Made by a program: the position numbers and the translations under genes. A stretch of DNA of 64,000 nt, taken from contig JBAMDO010000052.1 of the NCBI GenBank assembly GCA_037074765.1, positions 1 through 64,000 on the forward strand. Direction: 5' to 3'. The DNA comes from Mansonella perstans (taxonomy: Eukaryota; Nematoda; Chromadorea; Rhabditida; Onchocercidae). Of this stretch, positions 11,331 through 24,465 are shown piece after piece. How positions within the stretch are numbered: the stretch's first letter is position 1; each line of letters opens with the position of its first letter. A model generated the notes under the pieces. It was not told the DNA's origin, did no database searches, and saw only the letters and a program-made list of their open reading frames with translations.

Positions 11331-12230
11331 AATTACAGATGAACCTATAGAAATAGCTAAAAAAAAGTTTAATGAAAAATAAATCAGATTAATCCAGCAA
11401 ATCTCTCATTCTGAATAGTTGAATTTCGGAAGCATTGGAAAGAAGGAGAAAAGAAAGACAGAAAATAGGAGACAGAGAGAAGCTTAGAAAACCTTTCCTT
11501 CGCAGCTAAAATTAACGACATCTTTAATCAGTTGTTTATGCAGTACCCTCTTGTCAACATCCTCTCTCAGTCAACAGTCTGTCAAATGACTGTTGTAACT
11601 CTCCATTCTATTTCTTCTTTTTTTGTTTCATCCACTTTTAGTAATATTGTATAAGCTAACTGTTACTTCTTCTACTAACTTGTTTATTAGCTGCTTTTTT
11701 TGTACCATCGTACCGTACCTTCTCTCACTTTGATGTTCATCATCTGCATTTTTCTTTTTTGCTACTTCTATTGCTCATGCTAATCATGTGAGTTTTATAA
11801 ATAACAGAAACTAGAGTTTACCCAGTTAGCTACCTGAACGCTACCTGATCATGTTTGAAATTATTTTGCATCATTCTGCCAAATTTTATATACTAAAGTT
11901 TTTTATTTTTCTGACGAATCACGTGAATTTCACAAGGAATATATCAGTTGACGACATAATTTTCATGACTTATTGATTCGATCAACAAAATTTTAGTATG
12001 AAAATGTGATCAGCAAAATTATGATATAAAGATGTTGCCGACAGAATTTATTATTCAGTAAATGGGAGTCAAGTTTAGGAAATGAACAAGTAACTCAATG
12101 AAATGACTGATGACTCAGTGAAGTAACTAGGACGATTCCATCAAATGATTGATATGACATGATCTGTAAAATGATTGACATGATTCTATGAAATTACATT
12201 CCTCTATGCGTATCTGTTATCGTGAGAAAA
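11331..12230. other. Non-coding spacer
   Basis: AT-rich, with a purine-rich patch (GGAGAAAAGAAAGACAGAAA) near 11445 and near-repeats of AAATGATTGA around 12140-12180. No gene seen. Confidence 0.5.
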
Positions 12231-13277
12231 AAAGCTTGCGTGCCTTTATACTTTCCGAGTTACGCTGGTACTGGTGACATATGCGTCACGGGTAGGATTT
12301 GCTTACTAGACTTTCAGAAACCATATTAGGAGAAGGAGGACTCTAACTAAAAGTTCGGAGTTCGTTTAGATCGTCTAAGCAAATTAAAGATCCAGGAGAA
12401 ATAAAAATCTAAAGGAAGCTATGATCTAAGAGTTACCACTCAAGCTTGCAAGAAGGCCCTGCAGATTGCTTTAGTAGTAAAGGGTATTTCGCGCATGCTA
12501 TGACCTCACCTAGAAAGCCACTGCACAGGTTCAAAAGATGCACTCACACTTATGAAGTTCTGTGACAGCAGTCGAAGGATAAAACAACAGGTGGAAAGGT
12601 GCACTGAAAATCGCAAATCAATTCATATGCAGACGATTCAAGACATTGGTCACTCGAAATGACTGTCTTGGTCAGAAAACATTCTGAAAACAGCATTTTT
12701 GAAGACAGGCTTGTTCAATACGAGAGGCTTAGAAAAAGAATCAAAGCTCATCCCAATTCTTTGTCCTCTATCAAGCCGTGGTTAGCGGGTATTCGTATAA
12801 CGACAAAGGAACAAAAGCATTTGTCTGTGCTAAAAGTATATTTAGATGACACTGACATGTTGGACCATCATAATCACGTTTGATATAGCGGATAGTGGAC
12901 ATCCTGAAAGTGTTCTGCTTCAGTCGCTTATTGATTTCCACAACATATCATCGGCAAGGTTGTTGTCAGTGAAGTTTGTTTTTAAGCTAAAGCTAGTTTT
13001 AACGAACTCGGTGTGGATACAAAAACTATTGATCAGTAAAACTGAAACCGAAAGACACCGCTTAGGAGTTGACTTCATGGTTAAAAACTTTATCGCCTTC
13101 GAACTTGAAAATCTGCTAATAAATCATTCTGGCCACACTTTCTTCTTACAGCTCCCATTGCACGTTCAAGCAATACGTTCCTCTTTTATGGATATTGCAA
13201 TGACAACAGACGCTTCTTGCCAGAGTTTTGTGCAGAGCAACAGTTCGTCAACCAATGCATTCAGAAAGAAAGCCTAA
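12230..13277 (+). other. Base composition island with overlapping open frames
   Basis: This kilobase has visibly more G and C than its surroundings. It holds overlapping plus-strand frames: 12659-12883 reads FEDRLVQYERLRKRIKAHPN, and 12846-13277 contains HPESVLLQSLIDFHNISSAR. Switching between frames suggests a decayed coding sequence, perhaps from a mobile element, but no diagnostic motif was found. Confidence 0.3.
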
Positions 13278-13279
13278 AT

Positions 13280-16200
13280 GCACCCTCGATTCAAACACCT
13301 GCACCTCACTAAATACGCTTTAGAGATAACAAGAGAAACATGTTCATCATATCTGACTGATGTCTAGTGCAAAATTCCATGTAAAAATTTTTTAGCTTTA
13401 AATGAATGAATGAATATTTCATCCAAAACTACATTGATGAAAACTTCATTGATAATTAAATGCTTAAGGGATTTTCAAAATTAAAAAAAAATGACTCGCA
13501 GCAGATTTTTAGCACATTAAATACGGTTTATGCCAATTCTTGGATAATGCCAATATGAACTTGGATAATGCCTGATGCACATATGATCCGTTAGCCGTAT
13601 TTTCTCAGCGATCTAAAATTTCTATATACAGCAGTTATTAAGCAGTGGAATTGTGTCTGTAAAATAATAAAAATGAACTTTTATTAATTTTTTCAACAAA
13701 GCTTTTTTAAATGCATTTTAAATGATCAGACCAAAAATGATAATATTTAATGTAATCAAATTTTTAATTAATATAACAACGCACAGCTGGCGGCACAGTT
13801 TTTGAGAAGGATCAAATTGCACTTCTAGTATTATAACAGTAAACCTTCTCAAATTATTTAATTTTTTTAGCATCTAAGGAAGATTCAATCACAGCAATGA
13901 TGCGGTAATGATATAATAAATCTTTTCGTTTCTAAAAGTATTGAAATCATAAGTACAATTGGCAAAATTACTCCGAGCTGCAGAAGTGAGAAGCCAAAAT
14001 TTGCTGTTTCAAGAAGAAATAAGAAAAAAGCCAATCAGGATTATGAACTCCTGCCATTCTGTTTAACATAATACTTCTCACATTTATCCAAGATGAATTG
14101 AACTGCAGATTTTGAACATTGCTCGCTCTACATAAAATTTACGAGTACGAGATCACTTTTCCGATGTAGATATAGATATAATAGATATATATATATAATA
14201 CTTCTCACATTTTATATATGTATATACCGATCAGATAGTAGCGGTGCATTCGTCATACGATATATCTGGTTGCTAAGAGTCCAAGGTCTCACTTGCACCT
14301 GTAATTTTGCTATGCTTCAAATGTTTATAGTTTCCCAGCTCAACTTAACTAATTAAGCTTGCTCTTTTGAACTCTTTCAATCGTGAACTAACCACTTTGA
14401 CATCTTTTTCATTTTTCAAAACAATGAGCAGTCTTCCTTGCTTGCAAATGCACTGGCTAACGAGATGTTCGACAGAGCGGTCACTGATAAAAACCACAAA
14501 AGCATATCCTAAGATCAGCTTCCTTGTGACTTTGAAATGCTAACTTGATACGCAATAAGACAATTTAGTAATGACTTTCAAGGTGTTAAAACATACTAAT
14601 CTACCTTCTGTGCAATACGAAGTAATGTGCAAATAATACATACATGCATGCATGTTACAAAAGCAAAGGAGTTCTGGTTCGACCAAATTTTTTCCCTTAT
14701 GAATTAAACATGTATAAACACACATGTTCAGCTTATTAGCGGTAATGGCCTAGCTTAAACTTTTTATCAGCTTAATACCAAATTTCGAAACTACATAGAC
14801 CTACCTATATCAAATCAATAGTACTACCCAATTAATTTACTCCGCATTCTTTCTCATCGTACTTTTTCTTCTCTCCATGTATCAAGCTTGTAAATTATTA
14901 GCTTTCTCGATTGTTTGAAAATCAAACAGAAAATATTAATACATAGAAAAAAAGGCTTCTTTCCCCCTCTAAATTTCTTCCAAATTAGGTTCCAACTGAG
15001 TTTCCTTGCTGATAAGATCTGTTTAGTGGATAGACATACAAATAAACATTACATTGTCAAGAGCTTTCAAGTATTCTTAAAATTCGCAGAACATTAAGAG
15101 GATACAATGAACAAAAAACTAACCGTTTGGCGGTATATCACTGCCAGTACATTTGCGATGTAGCTAATCAACTGCATTTGCTCCAAACTGTTCGAAGAAC
15201 AAAGAAATCAAGTCTAAAATATTACAAATCAGGAGAAGTAGCTCGAAAACCACAAAGATATTTTATAGATATGAAAATTTTCATAATTTTTTGTACAGAT
15301 ATTAAAAAGCGATGAAATATGAATAAATTGAAGCTTAACTTAAGCTTTACCAGTAATTATATCAGATGGAAGTCCGCCAACAAATACTTTGCGAGAAAAA
15401 ATCCCATCTCCTGAATAATTCTGCTGCACCAAGTCTGAAACCGCAATCTGATTCTCGTTGCTGTCACAGCTCCAGATGTTTTTCATTTCTGCAATTATTC
15501 CTGGTAATTAGTTTTTCAAATTATGAATGAACACTTAATTTCAGAAGATTTGGAACAATATTTTGAATTCTACGTTACTAATTACATTTTCTCTATAATT
15601 CAAACTAAATATTCTAATAATGAGTTAGAATGTAACGCTCGGCTATGTTGAAGTTCCTTATAATTCTGCGTAAAAAGTTTCAGAAGTTTGTAGCAAGTGA
15701 GGAGAACAATGATCATACAACATATCATTCTATTTATGGATTCAGAGATACTCTTCAGGATATTCTTTCTGTGAACAAAAAAGGTATCTGAAGTAAAAAG
15801 ATGTCTGAAACTACAATCAAGCAGTAACACTTATGTTTTTAGAAGGTGGCAAAATTATGCGCAAGCATTTAATTTTTAACTTATATTATTGTAAATTTTT
15901 TAACAAATATTATCGCACAGAAATGAAAAAAAAAGAATACCAACCAAACATCACTGAACATACTTTTTTTTTGCTCTGTTGAAATTCACGAATTTTTGAA
16001 TTTTTCAAAAACTATTCAGTCGAAATTTTGATGAATGTTCAACCAAAAATAAGCTTTGAAAATTTGTTTCATACGATCATTTTATTTTTTTACCTATAGA
16101 GAGATTGATTAAAATGCTCATTTGTAACTTTTTTAAATTTGAACTTACTCGTTAAAAATTTGTACCTATTTTACATCATTAACAATATGTTATGATGGCA
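13280..16200. other. Non-coding spacer with AT microsatellite
   Basis: AT-rich. An ATATAGATATAATAGATATA-type microsatellite lies at about 14166-14230, flanked by two copies of ATACTTCTCACATTT (14071 and 14200). Open frames at 14915-15315 and 15600-15830 show no motif. No gene supported. Confidence 0.5.
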
Positions 16201-16209
16201 ACTTTTCTG

Positions 16210-16392
16210 CATATTTCAGATTACCTGCATAAGTATTTCACATCTCAGATCATTTGTTCCTATTTCGCATCCTAGATTACCTGTACACATTTCACACTTT
16301 AGATTAGTTGCTGCACTTATTTCGTACCTCTTAGATTACCTGTACATAATTTACACTTCAGATTAGTTGCTGTACCTATTTTCGTACCTTAG
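16210..16392. repeat. Minisatellite, about 60-base unit, three units
   Basis: Units of the form TAGATTACCTGTACA...CACTTTAGATTAGTTGCTG...TTTCGTACCT run head to tail. The last two units are very similar and the first is diverged. Each unit itself looks like two related halves of about 30 bases. Confidence 0.7.
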
Positions 16393-16739
16393 AAAAAAGC
16401 AAAAAAAAAATTTTGGCAAGTAAAAAATATCCCTTAGTTTGTTGGCCAAAGTAGAACATATGTGGCGGGAATAATTCCAGTGTTAAATGAAATGTGATTT
16501 TATTGTAGTATCATCGAGTTTAAAGTAATAAAAAAATTAAACAAAAGATTAAACAACTTTTTTTTGCAGCAGTTATCTTTCAGAGAAATCAAATCTCATT
16601 TACTCATATGGACAAGAAACATAGCTTACCTAAGACTAAGCAGAATCCAAGAAGCTATAATGAAACCTCAGAATTAGCGACCATCCAAAAGAAAAGAAAA
16701 TTTCTTATCTTATAGCAATGAAATGCGAAATCAAGTAAA

Positions 16740-17900
16740 AAAAGACTGTGTACATTTTATAGTCAAAATCACTGGAATAGTGAATGTCAAATATATCCCA
16801 CAGGAAATGCTCGGTCTCAAAGAGATGAAGGAATGTATTATTTGTTTGAAGATAAATCAAGGCGAAGAATGCAAAAGAAAGGTAAAATGTTCTTACCGCT
16901 AAGCTGCTCATAACAGTGCAACTCCGTGAAAAAAGAAACCAATTTATCCGAACAAAACTTTATGCCTTAAGTTAGACGAACGAAGGAGTGAACAAACTGG
17001 AAGATTGTTCAACAAAATACAATCCAACAATAGTGAATCAAACCAACGCAGCAACTAAAAAACAAGAAAAAGAAATCTTGCTACTATGTAAAGAGAAATA
17101 TTTAACCCATTACAACTGAAACGAAAGGAAAAACCTTTAGAATGTTTCACATTGGTTCACAATTATCGTTTATATCAAAGGCCCATGGCTGGATTTAATA
17201 GAAACTGATAAACAAGAAGTAAGATTGGCTCCTTTTGGTATTAAAAATCCCAAATCATGTACAATCACTCAAACACAACTCAGTATAATTCAACGAAAAT
17301 AAAATTATTGAAATACGCGCCAGTGTAATCGAATTATTGAAATAATTATTGAATATAATTGAAATAATTATTTGAATATAATTAGTGAATATGAAAAAAT
17401 TATTCAAATACCTGATCAATGAATTATATGTTGTTCAAGTACCGATGACCAATCAAATGATGAAACTAAAAAATTATTGGAGACGACACGATATCTTGAT
17501 CCGCAATTGGAGTGGATCATTTCTTCAAGTTTGTGGAACTGAACAAAATCGAAAAACTGAAATCCACTTCCTCATTACTTCATACTAAAGTTAGGCCAAT
17601 AATTGTTGTTAGTGATGACATGAATCAACTTTGTCAAACAAGTACGACATATACTTCTAATGGATTTGTGTATCTATCTTAATCTCCGGAGCAGAAATAG
17701 GAAACTTTCGGAAACTAGAAATCATGGGAATACAGGAAGGACCTAATGTCGACGACGATGACGAAGCAGTTTAAAAAATTCAATAAATATTGAGTGAGCT
17801 GGCCATGGAATGAATCAAAGGATAAATTAAGCAACAATTTTGGACTATGCTTGGGACGTCTAAAAAATCTGGTCGAACGATTACAACAGGAATTAATTCT
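16740..17900 (+). mobile_element. Decayed BEL/Pao LTR retrotransposon fragment (gag-pol)
   Basis: Several frames together recover pieces of a BEL/Pao polyprotein in the right order. Near 16743-16800 comes NHWNSECQIYP after a Cys. At 16830-16905 follows CIICLKINQGEEC...KCSYR..AHNS, the zinc-knuckle array typical of this superfamily. At 17145-17290 there is an aspartic-protease-like [10 protein letters not shown] followed by [18 protein letters not shown]. At 17500-17660 come [15 protein letters not shown] and SLLHTKV. At 17795-17880 the start of the reverse transcriptase domain reads ESKDKLSNNFGLCLGRLKNL. Stops and frameshifts are frequent, and the catalytic Asp of the protease is replaced by His. 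No LTRs were found. It ends abruptly at the junction with 17901. Confidence 0.75.
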
Positions 17901-18410
17901 AAAAAACTAACAGAACCAAAAGCCATCGTTTGCGGTGTCAAATTTTCCCGATTATTTACCATTTGAGGAATTTCTGGACTTTGCGAAATATTTCGCACTA
18001 TGTAAGCATTTTGACTTGAACTTCGCTTCTTGATCTAACAGTAGAAATTACAAGTAAAACCTGAAATTATTTATGAAATTATTATCATGAATATATAGAA
18101 ACAAATATTGTAATGGCAATTTTTTGCTTACAATGAAATGAAAAATTCATAAGTATGAAAACTTTTTTTTGTGCCAAATAAACACAAATAAATTAAAATT
18201 TGCTTTTTTTCGTACTCACTAATTTTCCCAAAAGGTTTTTTAAATTAAATTATTTTAATTCAATTCATTCAATGGGATAATCAATTAAACGTTCTTCAAT
18301 TAATTTTCAGATCTTTTAAGATTAAAATTAACTGACTAACTTAAGTAGAAATACACTAAACTTTATTTTGAGCTAAAAAAGCATCAAAAATTATCTTACT
18401 TCAAAAATTA
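17901..18410. repeat. Third, diverged partial copy of the duplicated block
   Basis: Starts at AAAAAACTAACAGAACCAAA, as at 3072 and in copy B. It skips about 210 bases, then follows 3309-3500 and 23260-23690 with clear but lower similarity. It contains the NISQSPEIPQM part of the first zinc-finger exon on the minus strand, and it includes sequence matching 23440-23690 that copy A has lost. Confidence 0.8.
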
Positions 18411-19065
18411 AAAAAAGAAATGAAGAAGTTTAAAATTTCATCTTAAGGGTTAAGAAAAGTGTCAAAAAAATTCAGAACTCAAAAAATTTTTCCTTATAAT
18501 TCCAAAAGATAACATTTTTTATGTTCCAGGTTAAATCAAAAAGAAACTGAAATCGATGACAGATGTATCTACTTATCTACTTTCGATCATGCTATACTAC
18601 AATTCAGATAAGATAACCAAATTTTGTGATTGAAATTGAAACTAAGGAACAATAAACAACATAGAAAATTTCAAAAAACAAAGAATTAAATTTTGAAAAA
18701 CAAACAATAGCCACTAGTAATAACAATTGACAAATTGATAAAAATGCTTAGCTATAAATAGTGATATCTTGATGATGAAATTAATAAACAAGGACAGTAA
18801 ACATCTGATAAAGTTATATGCCGAGCAGGCAATTAAAACAACGGAACAACTGAATTCAAATTGATTTAATATTCATTAAATAATGATCAAATTTTGTGAT
18901 AGTCAAAAACAGTTTCCCTAACAACTTTCCGCACTTTGATAAAAATACCGAAAATGATGATGCATAACAAGTGCAAGCATAAAATAACTAAAATTTCTCG
19001 AAATTCTTACTCCCAAACCTTGAATTCAGTTGTTTTAATAATTAATGTTTTTTAACAAATAATGT
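18410..19065. other. Non-coding spacer
   Basis: A-rich, with no motif or open frame worth reporting. Confidence 0.5.
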
Positions 19066-19069
19066 TACA

Positions 19070-19716
19070 TCTTAACAATTAATGCCACACTCTTTTTTCT
19101 GATTTTTTTTATTATTTCTTTTTTTGTTTATTTTTATTTTTTCTTTTTTTTTTGTTTTTTTCATTTTTATTTTTTCTTTTTATCTTTTTTTTATAGTTTT
19201 TCTTTCTTTTTTTGGTTTTTATCCATTTTTTCTTCTTTTTTTTCTTCTTATTATTTTCCTTTTTTTTTCTTTTTGATTTTTTATGATTGTTATTTTCAAA
19301 TGTTTAAAAATGTTAGTAAAACAACAATGTTAGAAAAACAAAGTAAACACAACTATGTGAAAGAAATCACAACAAAAATAACTACATTTTAACAATTAAT
19401 GCTACATTTTTTTTCTGATTTTTTTTATTATTTCTTTTTTTGTTCATTTTTATTTTTCCTTTTTTTTGTTTATTTTTATTTTTCTTTTTTTTGTTTGTTT
19501 TTATTTTCTCTTTTTTTCTTATTTTTTATATTTTTTCTTTTTTTTTTAATTTTTTATGTTTTTTCTTTTTTTTTGGTTTTATCCATTTTTTCTTTTTTTT
19601 TTCTTTTCTATTATTTTCCTTTTTTTTTCTTTTTGATTTTTTATGATTATTATTTTCAAATACTTAAAAATGTTAGTAAAACAACAATATTAGAAAAACA
19701 AAGTAAACATAACTGT
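19070..19716. repeat. Tandemly duplicated T-rich block
   Basis: Two head-to-tail copies (about 19070-19356 and 19385-19716). Each begins TTAACAATTAATGC, runs through a long T-rich tract with TTTTTCT and TTTTTGTT motifs, and ends TTAGAAAAACAAAGTAAACA. The open frames inside it (Phe-rich) are composition artefacts. Confidence 0.8.
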
Positions 19717-19931
19717 TGAATTTGTAATTATTTTCCAAATCATTTGTTGACTTGGAAGAAATCACAACGGAAGTCTTGAATTTTCGATTCTGCTTTTACT
19801 TTTCACAGATGAAATCTCCTTCGAATTCAAATCACTTGATAAATTTAGGGAAAACATGAATTCACATCATTAAGCCATCACAAAAACTGTTTGGTATTTC
19901 AAATTGCTTTCCATTTTTGTTGTGATTTCTT

Positions 19932-22900
19932 TCATATTAGTAATTTCATATCAAAATAAAAAAAAATGATAAAAGTGAAAAAAAACTTTGAAGCAATTCG
20001 TTGTGTGACCTGCGCGAAGATTGGATCGAGAGCGAAAGATGAAATATTGGATATCGATGACGAACAATGCAGCTTTTCATCGGTGCATGGATAGAATTGC
20101 TTTTTATTGCGCACCTGAAATATAGAGCAAATATTAACTTGGAAGGAACATTTTATTATTCAACATAATAATTTCTTGCTTTTGATAAAAAATCACTTCA
20201 CTTACCGGGAATATAATACCGCTCTGCGTCATCTATTCTACCCACCAGCTGTAGTCTTCTCCGTTTCGCAGCCCTTTCATTCATTGTAGTTTTCATAGCC
20301 TTGGGGCACCATTCTAAAGAATGGAGCTCCATCATGGCTGCGATTTCTTCATCGGAGCGAATATGCGGCATACGGATGAAATAGCCGCATTGCTGGCAGA
20401 AGCCTGAAACATGTATGTTGTATTTAAAGTATTCCGACAAAATTGCTTCAAAAAATTGAATCTAATGTATAAATATCAAGGAGCTCACCGCTTTGTCTAT
20501 GTGTTTTCGCCGCATGAATTCGCCATCCTTTCAATGTCCCAAATTTCTTATTACACATGCCGCAATCTGCAAAGATGTCGTGTATTAGAGATTTCTGAAT
20601 TGATACAAATCATTCGTGCAAAATTTTATTCTGCGAATTGAACATTTTAAACTTACCAATTAGTACCGATTCATCAGCATTGCGATTCACCCTGTATGGG
20701 TCGGTTTCCGGTACAACCAGCTGTCTTTCATACTGAGCCGGTAAACCTTCCAGTACCGGCACACGGAAGGCCTCCGGATATGCTGGTGCTTCTTTGCGCC
20801 TTTTGTCCACTTCTACTATCGGCACACGTATGGTCCGGGAACGCCTGAAACACATATTCATCACTCTTCCTTGCTCATTTGCTCAACAAACTTTTTATAT
20901 TTTTCAAATGAATGCGTTATAAAATAAATAATACTGTAATATTTTCTTTTTTCGATTGAGCCGATAAAATAAGTTCAATTTTATACTTAATAATGTACCT
21001 TTTATGGCATTTGCATACAAAAATGAACTTACAATACAATTTCACGCGTTGTAACCACTTCTCGTCGTTTCCGGACCATAATTGTTTGCGCTGTCGGTAC
21101 CACATCGGCACTTTCCTCGTTGAGGAAAGGCTCCTGTGGTACCTTTTGCCTTTCCATCAACTCCTCTTCTTCTTCCTGATCCTGCACCAGTGGCGGTACT
21201 GCTTCCACCACTCCCTGCAGTTCCTGTTCCTCTTCCAGCTGTTCTCGAGTTGATGGAAGACTTTCGTTTTGCAATAATTCCAACCGTGGGACATCTACGC
21301 TTTGTCCTTCATCATTTCGCTCTAATCTTGCGGTTAAATTGTTGATCTGAAGAAGAATTAGTTAAACCAATTAATAAAGAGTTCAGTGAAACACACACTT
21401 TATACTAAATGCCTTCCGTGACAATTTCATTTAAAAAAAATAAGCCTTCATTTGCATAGCCTTTGTTCACTCTTTTTATATCAATTTTGACTAACAATAT
21501 TAGCAAGGAAAATCAGAAATTATTTGTTTATTAGGTCATGCTTTATACAAAAATTCACCATACTTTATCATAGCACAAATAAATATCAGGAAAAAAAAAA
21601 CATACTAAATTCGCCGCATTCCGCAAATATCTTTCCAGTACTTCAAAATACAGCGGCTCCTCTCTGCGCAAATAATTTTTCAAATCTGCGAAATTCGGTA
21701 AATCTGGGCCAATTTGGCAAACACTTTCAAACTTCGCATCCATTTGCTGAAAAAAATTAAATACTTTAAATTATATAATTGGAAAACGGTTGTCAAAAGT
21801 TAAATTCTATACTACTAAATAACTGAAATACAAATAAAATACTAAATTTCGAAAACAGTGTAGTTTATCATCTAATATAGAAAAGAACAAACTATTCAAT
21901 ACAATAAACTAAATGCCCAATAAAATACCAACACAATACAAAGCTATGTAATAAAAATTACATTTTCTAATCTATCAATAACCCTCTCCATCATGAAAAC
22001 ATGCAAATGTCTTACTAATAAGGCATTACGTGCAAAACTTATACTCTGTCATACTCTTCTATTTACTGATAGACCATTTTATTCGACCAGAGACAATTAC
22101 TGAGAAAAAAAAGGCGATCAGTTAACATAATAAGAGAATAAAAACAATTAGACATAATCAAAGGCACAGACAATTCCAATGGTCAGATAGATGTTGTGCA
22201 CTATTTACCGTATCATGAGTAAGCTTTTGAAAGTAAAATGAAACTAAAAATAGTAATTGTAAAGATATTGGAAAAGTAATTAATAGTAAAATAATAACGA
22301 AATACTTTAAAGATATTAAAATTACTCTTGAAATTGAGTTGAATATACTGTCGGATTATCTGTGATCTACGAATCAGCGGTATATAAATAGAAAATTAAA
22401 ATAATAAACAGTAAAGATGGCACAAAAATTAAAAAAGTAATTATTAGTAACATAATAACTATATAAAAGTTACTTTTGAAATTGAATTGAATATTTCCTT
22501 AAATTTTCTGTGGAAAGAAACTTTTGTTATTTGATGAATTGATATGTCATAAAAATTTCACCGCTGATACATTATATATTAATATTAGAGAGTTTCTTTC
22601 ATTGCCTAATATTTAGTTAAAAAGTAATTTGACCAAATAAATAAGAAAAGTGAATTTTAATTGTTGTTTCAGTTTGTTCATATGAAAATTATATTTTTAC
22701 CGCTTATTATTTCACGCATTTTTTTTTACTATGGATCACTTTTTCTTTTTTATTATATAAGAAAAATATAAAGTTCAAAAATAATAATTTCTTCATTTTA
22801 AAAATAAACTTTAATAATTAAAACTTTCATTGTATTAATTTAAATTAATAGTTAAAACTTTTATTGCATTAATTTAAATTGTTAAAAAAGAAAATTTGCA

Positions 22901-23354
22901 TCAAAAAAAAAAGAAATGAGAAAAGATATAATTAAATATTATAGTAATTAATTTGAAGGAAAAATTGAATATTCTCTAAATGTGCCAGGAGATAACGGAA
23001 AAAACTAACAGAACCAAAAGCTATGAAAAAACACTTTTTGTTTTTATCAAATTATATTTTGAACTAACTTTTACTTCAGCAATTTCTTGCTTATATTTCT
23101 CACATTTTTCCTTCATTGCTTGATGCTTCGTATGATGTCGCATATTTGCGCAGAATGTAATGATCGTGGACATCATGAAATTGTTCGGTACTTCATCATT
23201 TGTTGTCTGATACGATTTATTCTATCATCTTGCATATCGTTTGCTGTGTCAAATTTTCCGGATCATTTCCCATTTGAGGAATTTCTGGACTTCGCGAAAT
23301 ATTTCGCACTATGTAAGCATTTTGACTTGAATATGTGATGACATACTTCTTAGT
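19932..23354 (-). CDS. C2H2 zinc-finger protein, copy B
   Basis: Minus-strand exons: 23069-23354, 21606-21746, 21033-21346, 20657-20844, 20489-20566, 20206-20403 and 19932-20114. Phases agree from 21746 down to 20206. The product runs: a [10 protein letters not shown] tail of the first exon; a helical stretch containing [20 protein letters not shown]; a Gln/Glu-rich acidic linker; [13 protein letters not shown]; a classical C2H2 finger (CX2CX12HX4H, CGMCNKKF...HAAKTH); then CQQCGYF...HSLEWCP, probably a second C2HC-type zinc site; then a basic AAKRRR segment and a Cys/Ser-rich tail. Two faults remain: a one-base loss in the first exon (near 23337 relative to copy A) and an extra G in the GGG at 20207-20209 that breaks the join to the last exon. 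Likely nuclear and nucleic-acid binding, by inference from the finger only. Confidence 0.6.
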
Positions 23355-23439
23355 CTGACAACAGAAGTTACAAGTAAAACCTGAAATTAATCATGAACAA
23401 ATATTGTAATTGCAATTTTTTGCTTACAATGAAATGAAG

Positions 23440-24465
23440 AATTCATAAGTACGAAAGTTTTTTTTTTGTGCCAAATAAACACAAATAAATTAAAATTTGC
23501 TTTTTTTCGTACTCATTAATTTTCCTGAAAGGTTTTTTAAATTAAATTATTTTAATTCAATTCATTTAATGAAATAATTAATTATGCATTCTTCAGTTAA
23601 TTTTCAGATCTTTTAAGATTAAAATTAACTTAGTAACTTAAGTAGAAATCTGCTAGACTTTTTTTTGAGCTAAAAAAAAGTATCAGAAAATACCTTATAA
23701 TTCCAAAATAGTAGAAGTATCGCTTAAATTTCAGAATAGTAGCAGTTCAAGCCGTTTTCACGAAATTATCTAATCACCTTCTAAATTTGACTCTTTTCTG
23801 TGATCCATTTCAATACAATCTTCCACAAGTCTCCTGGAGAAAAATAGCGAAAACTTGAGATAGGTAAAGAAAACGTATAATCCTTTGTGCCTCATCCCAT
23901 CGTTTCAACTTATTTCTTCTGTCTTATCAATTTTCCTCCTACCATGCGGCTCTTTTCCTGCCTTCTTGTTCGTTGCGACTGCAGATGCTCTACGACACCA
24001 ATCGAGGTCATGAATTTCTAATGCTGCGATTTTTAAAAGAAATTTCATTAAATCATTTGGCACATTTTAGTGATATTTTTCAAATGAATTTAGATTATTT
24101 ACCAGTTTAGCTATTTATTATTAATTAACATTGATTAATGATATTAATTTAGCTATTTATTACTAATAATTATTACTAGCCTCTATTAATTTTATGCTAC
24201 ATCTGATGGAGTTTTTGACAACATTTGCGCTTCGACTTCTTTACCAGAAATTTTTTGCTCATCACGAATCCTATTAAAATTTTATGATTTCTATCATTCT
24301 GCTAGAATAATATTGTATGTTAAGAGTTCAAATGAAACATTAAATTTACGTTTCACTATTTTTATAGGTTTTTGTTTTCGTAATTTACTTAATGATTTTT
24401 GAGTAAAGCATAACATTCGCTTTTGTTATTTACCATACTCCGCACAGTTTTCACTATGTTGCAAA
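23440..24465. other. Segment present in copy B and absent from copy A
   Basis: Copy A passes directly from the equivalent of 23440 to the equivalent of 24465 at about 3510. The third copy at 18140-18400 contains the first 250 bases of this segment, so loss from copy A is the simpler explanation. No gene is visible inside. Confidence 0.75.

Noticed and set aside
12230..12320. Possible tRNA gene near TTTCCGAGTTACGCTGG
   Set aside because: I could not fold a cloverleaf with an acceptor stem and a proper anticodon loop.
19399..19719. Phe-rich open frame of 106 codons
   Set aside because: It is a translation of a long T-rich tract with no other protein character.
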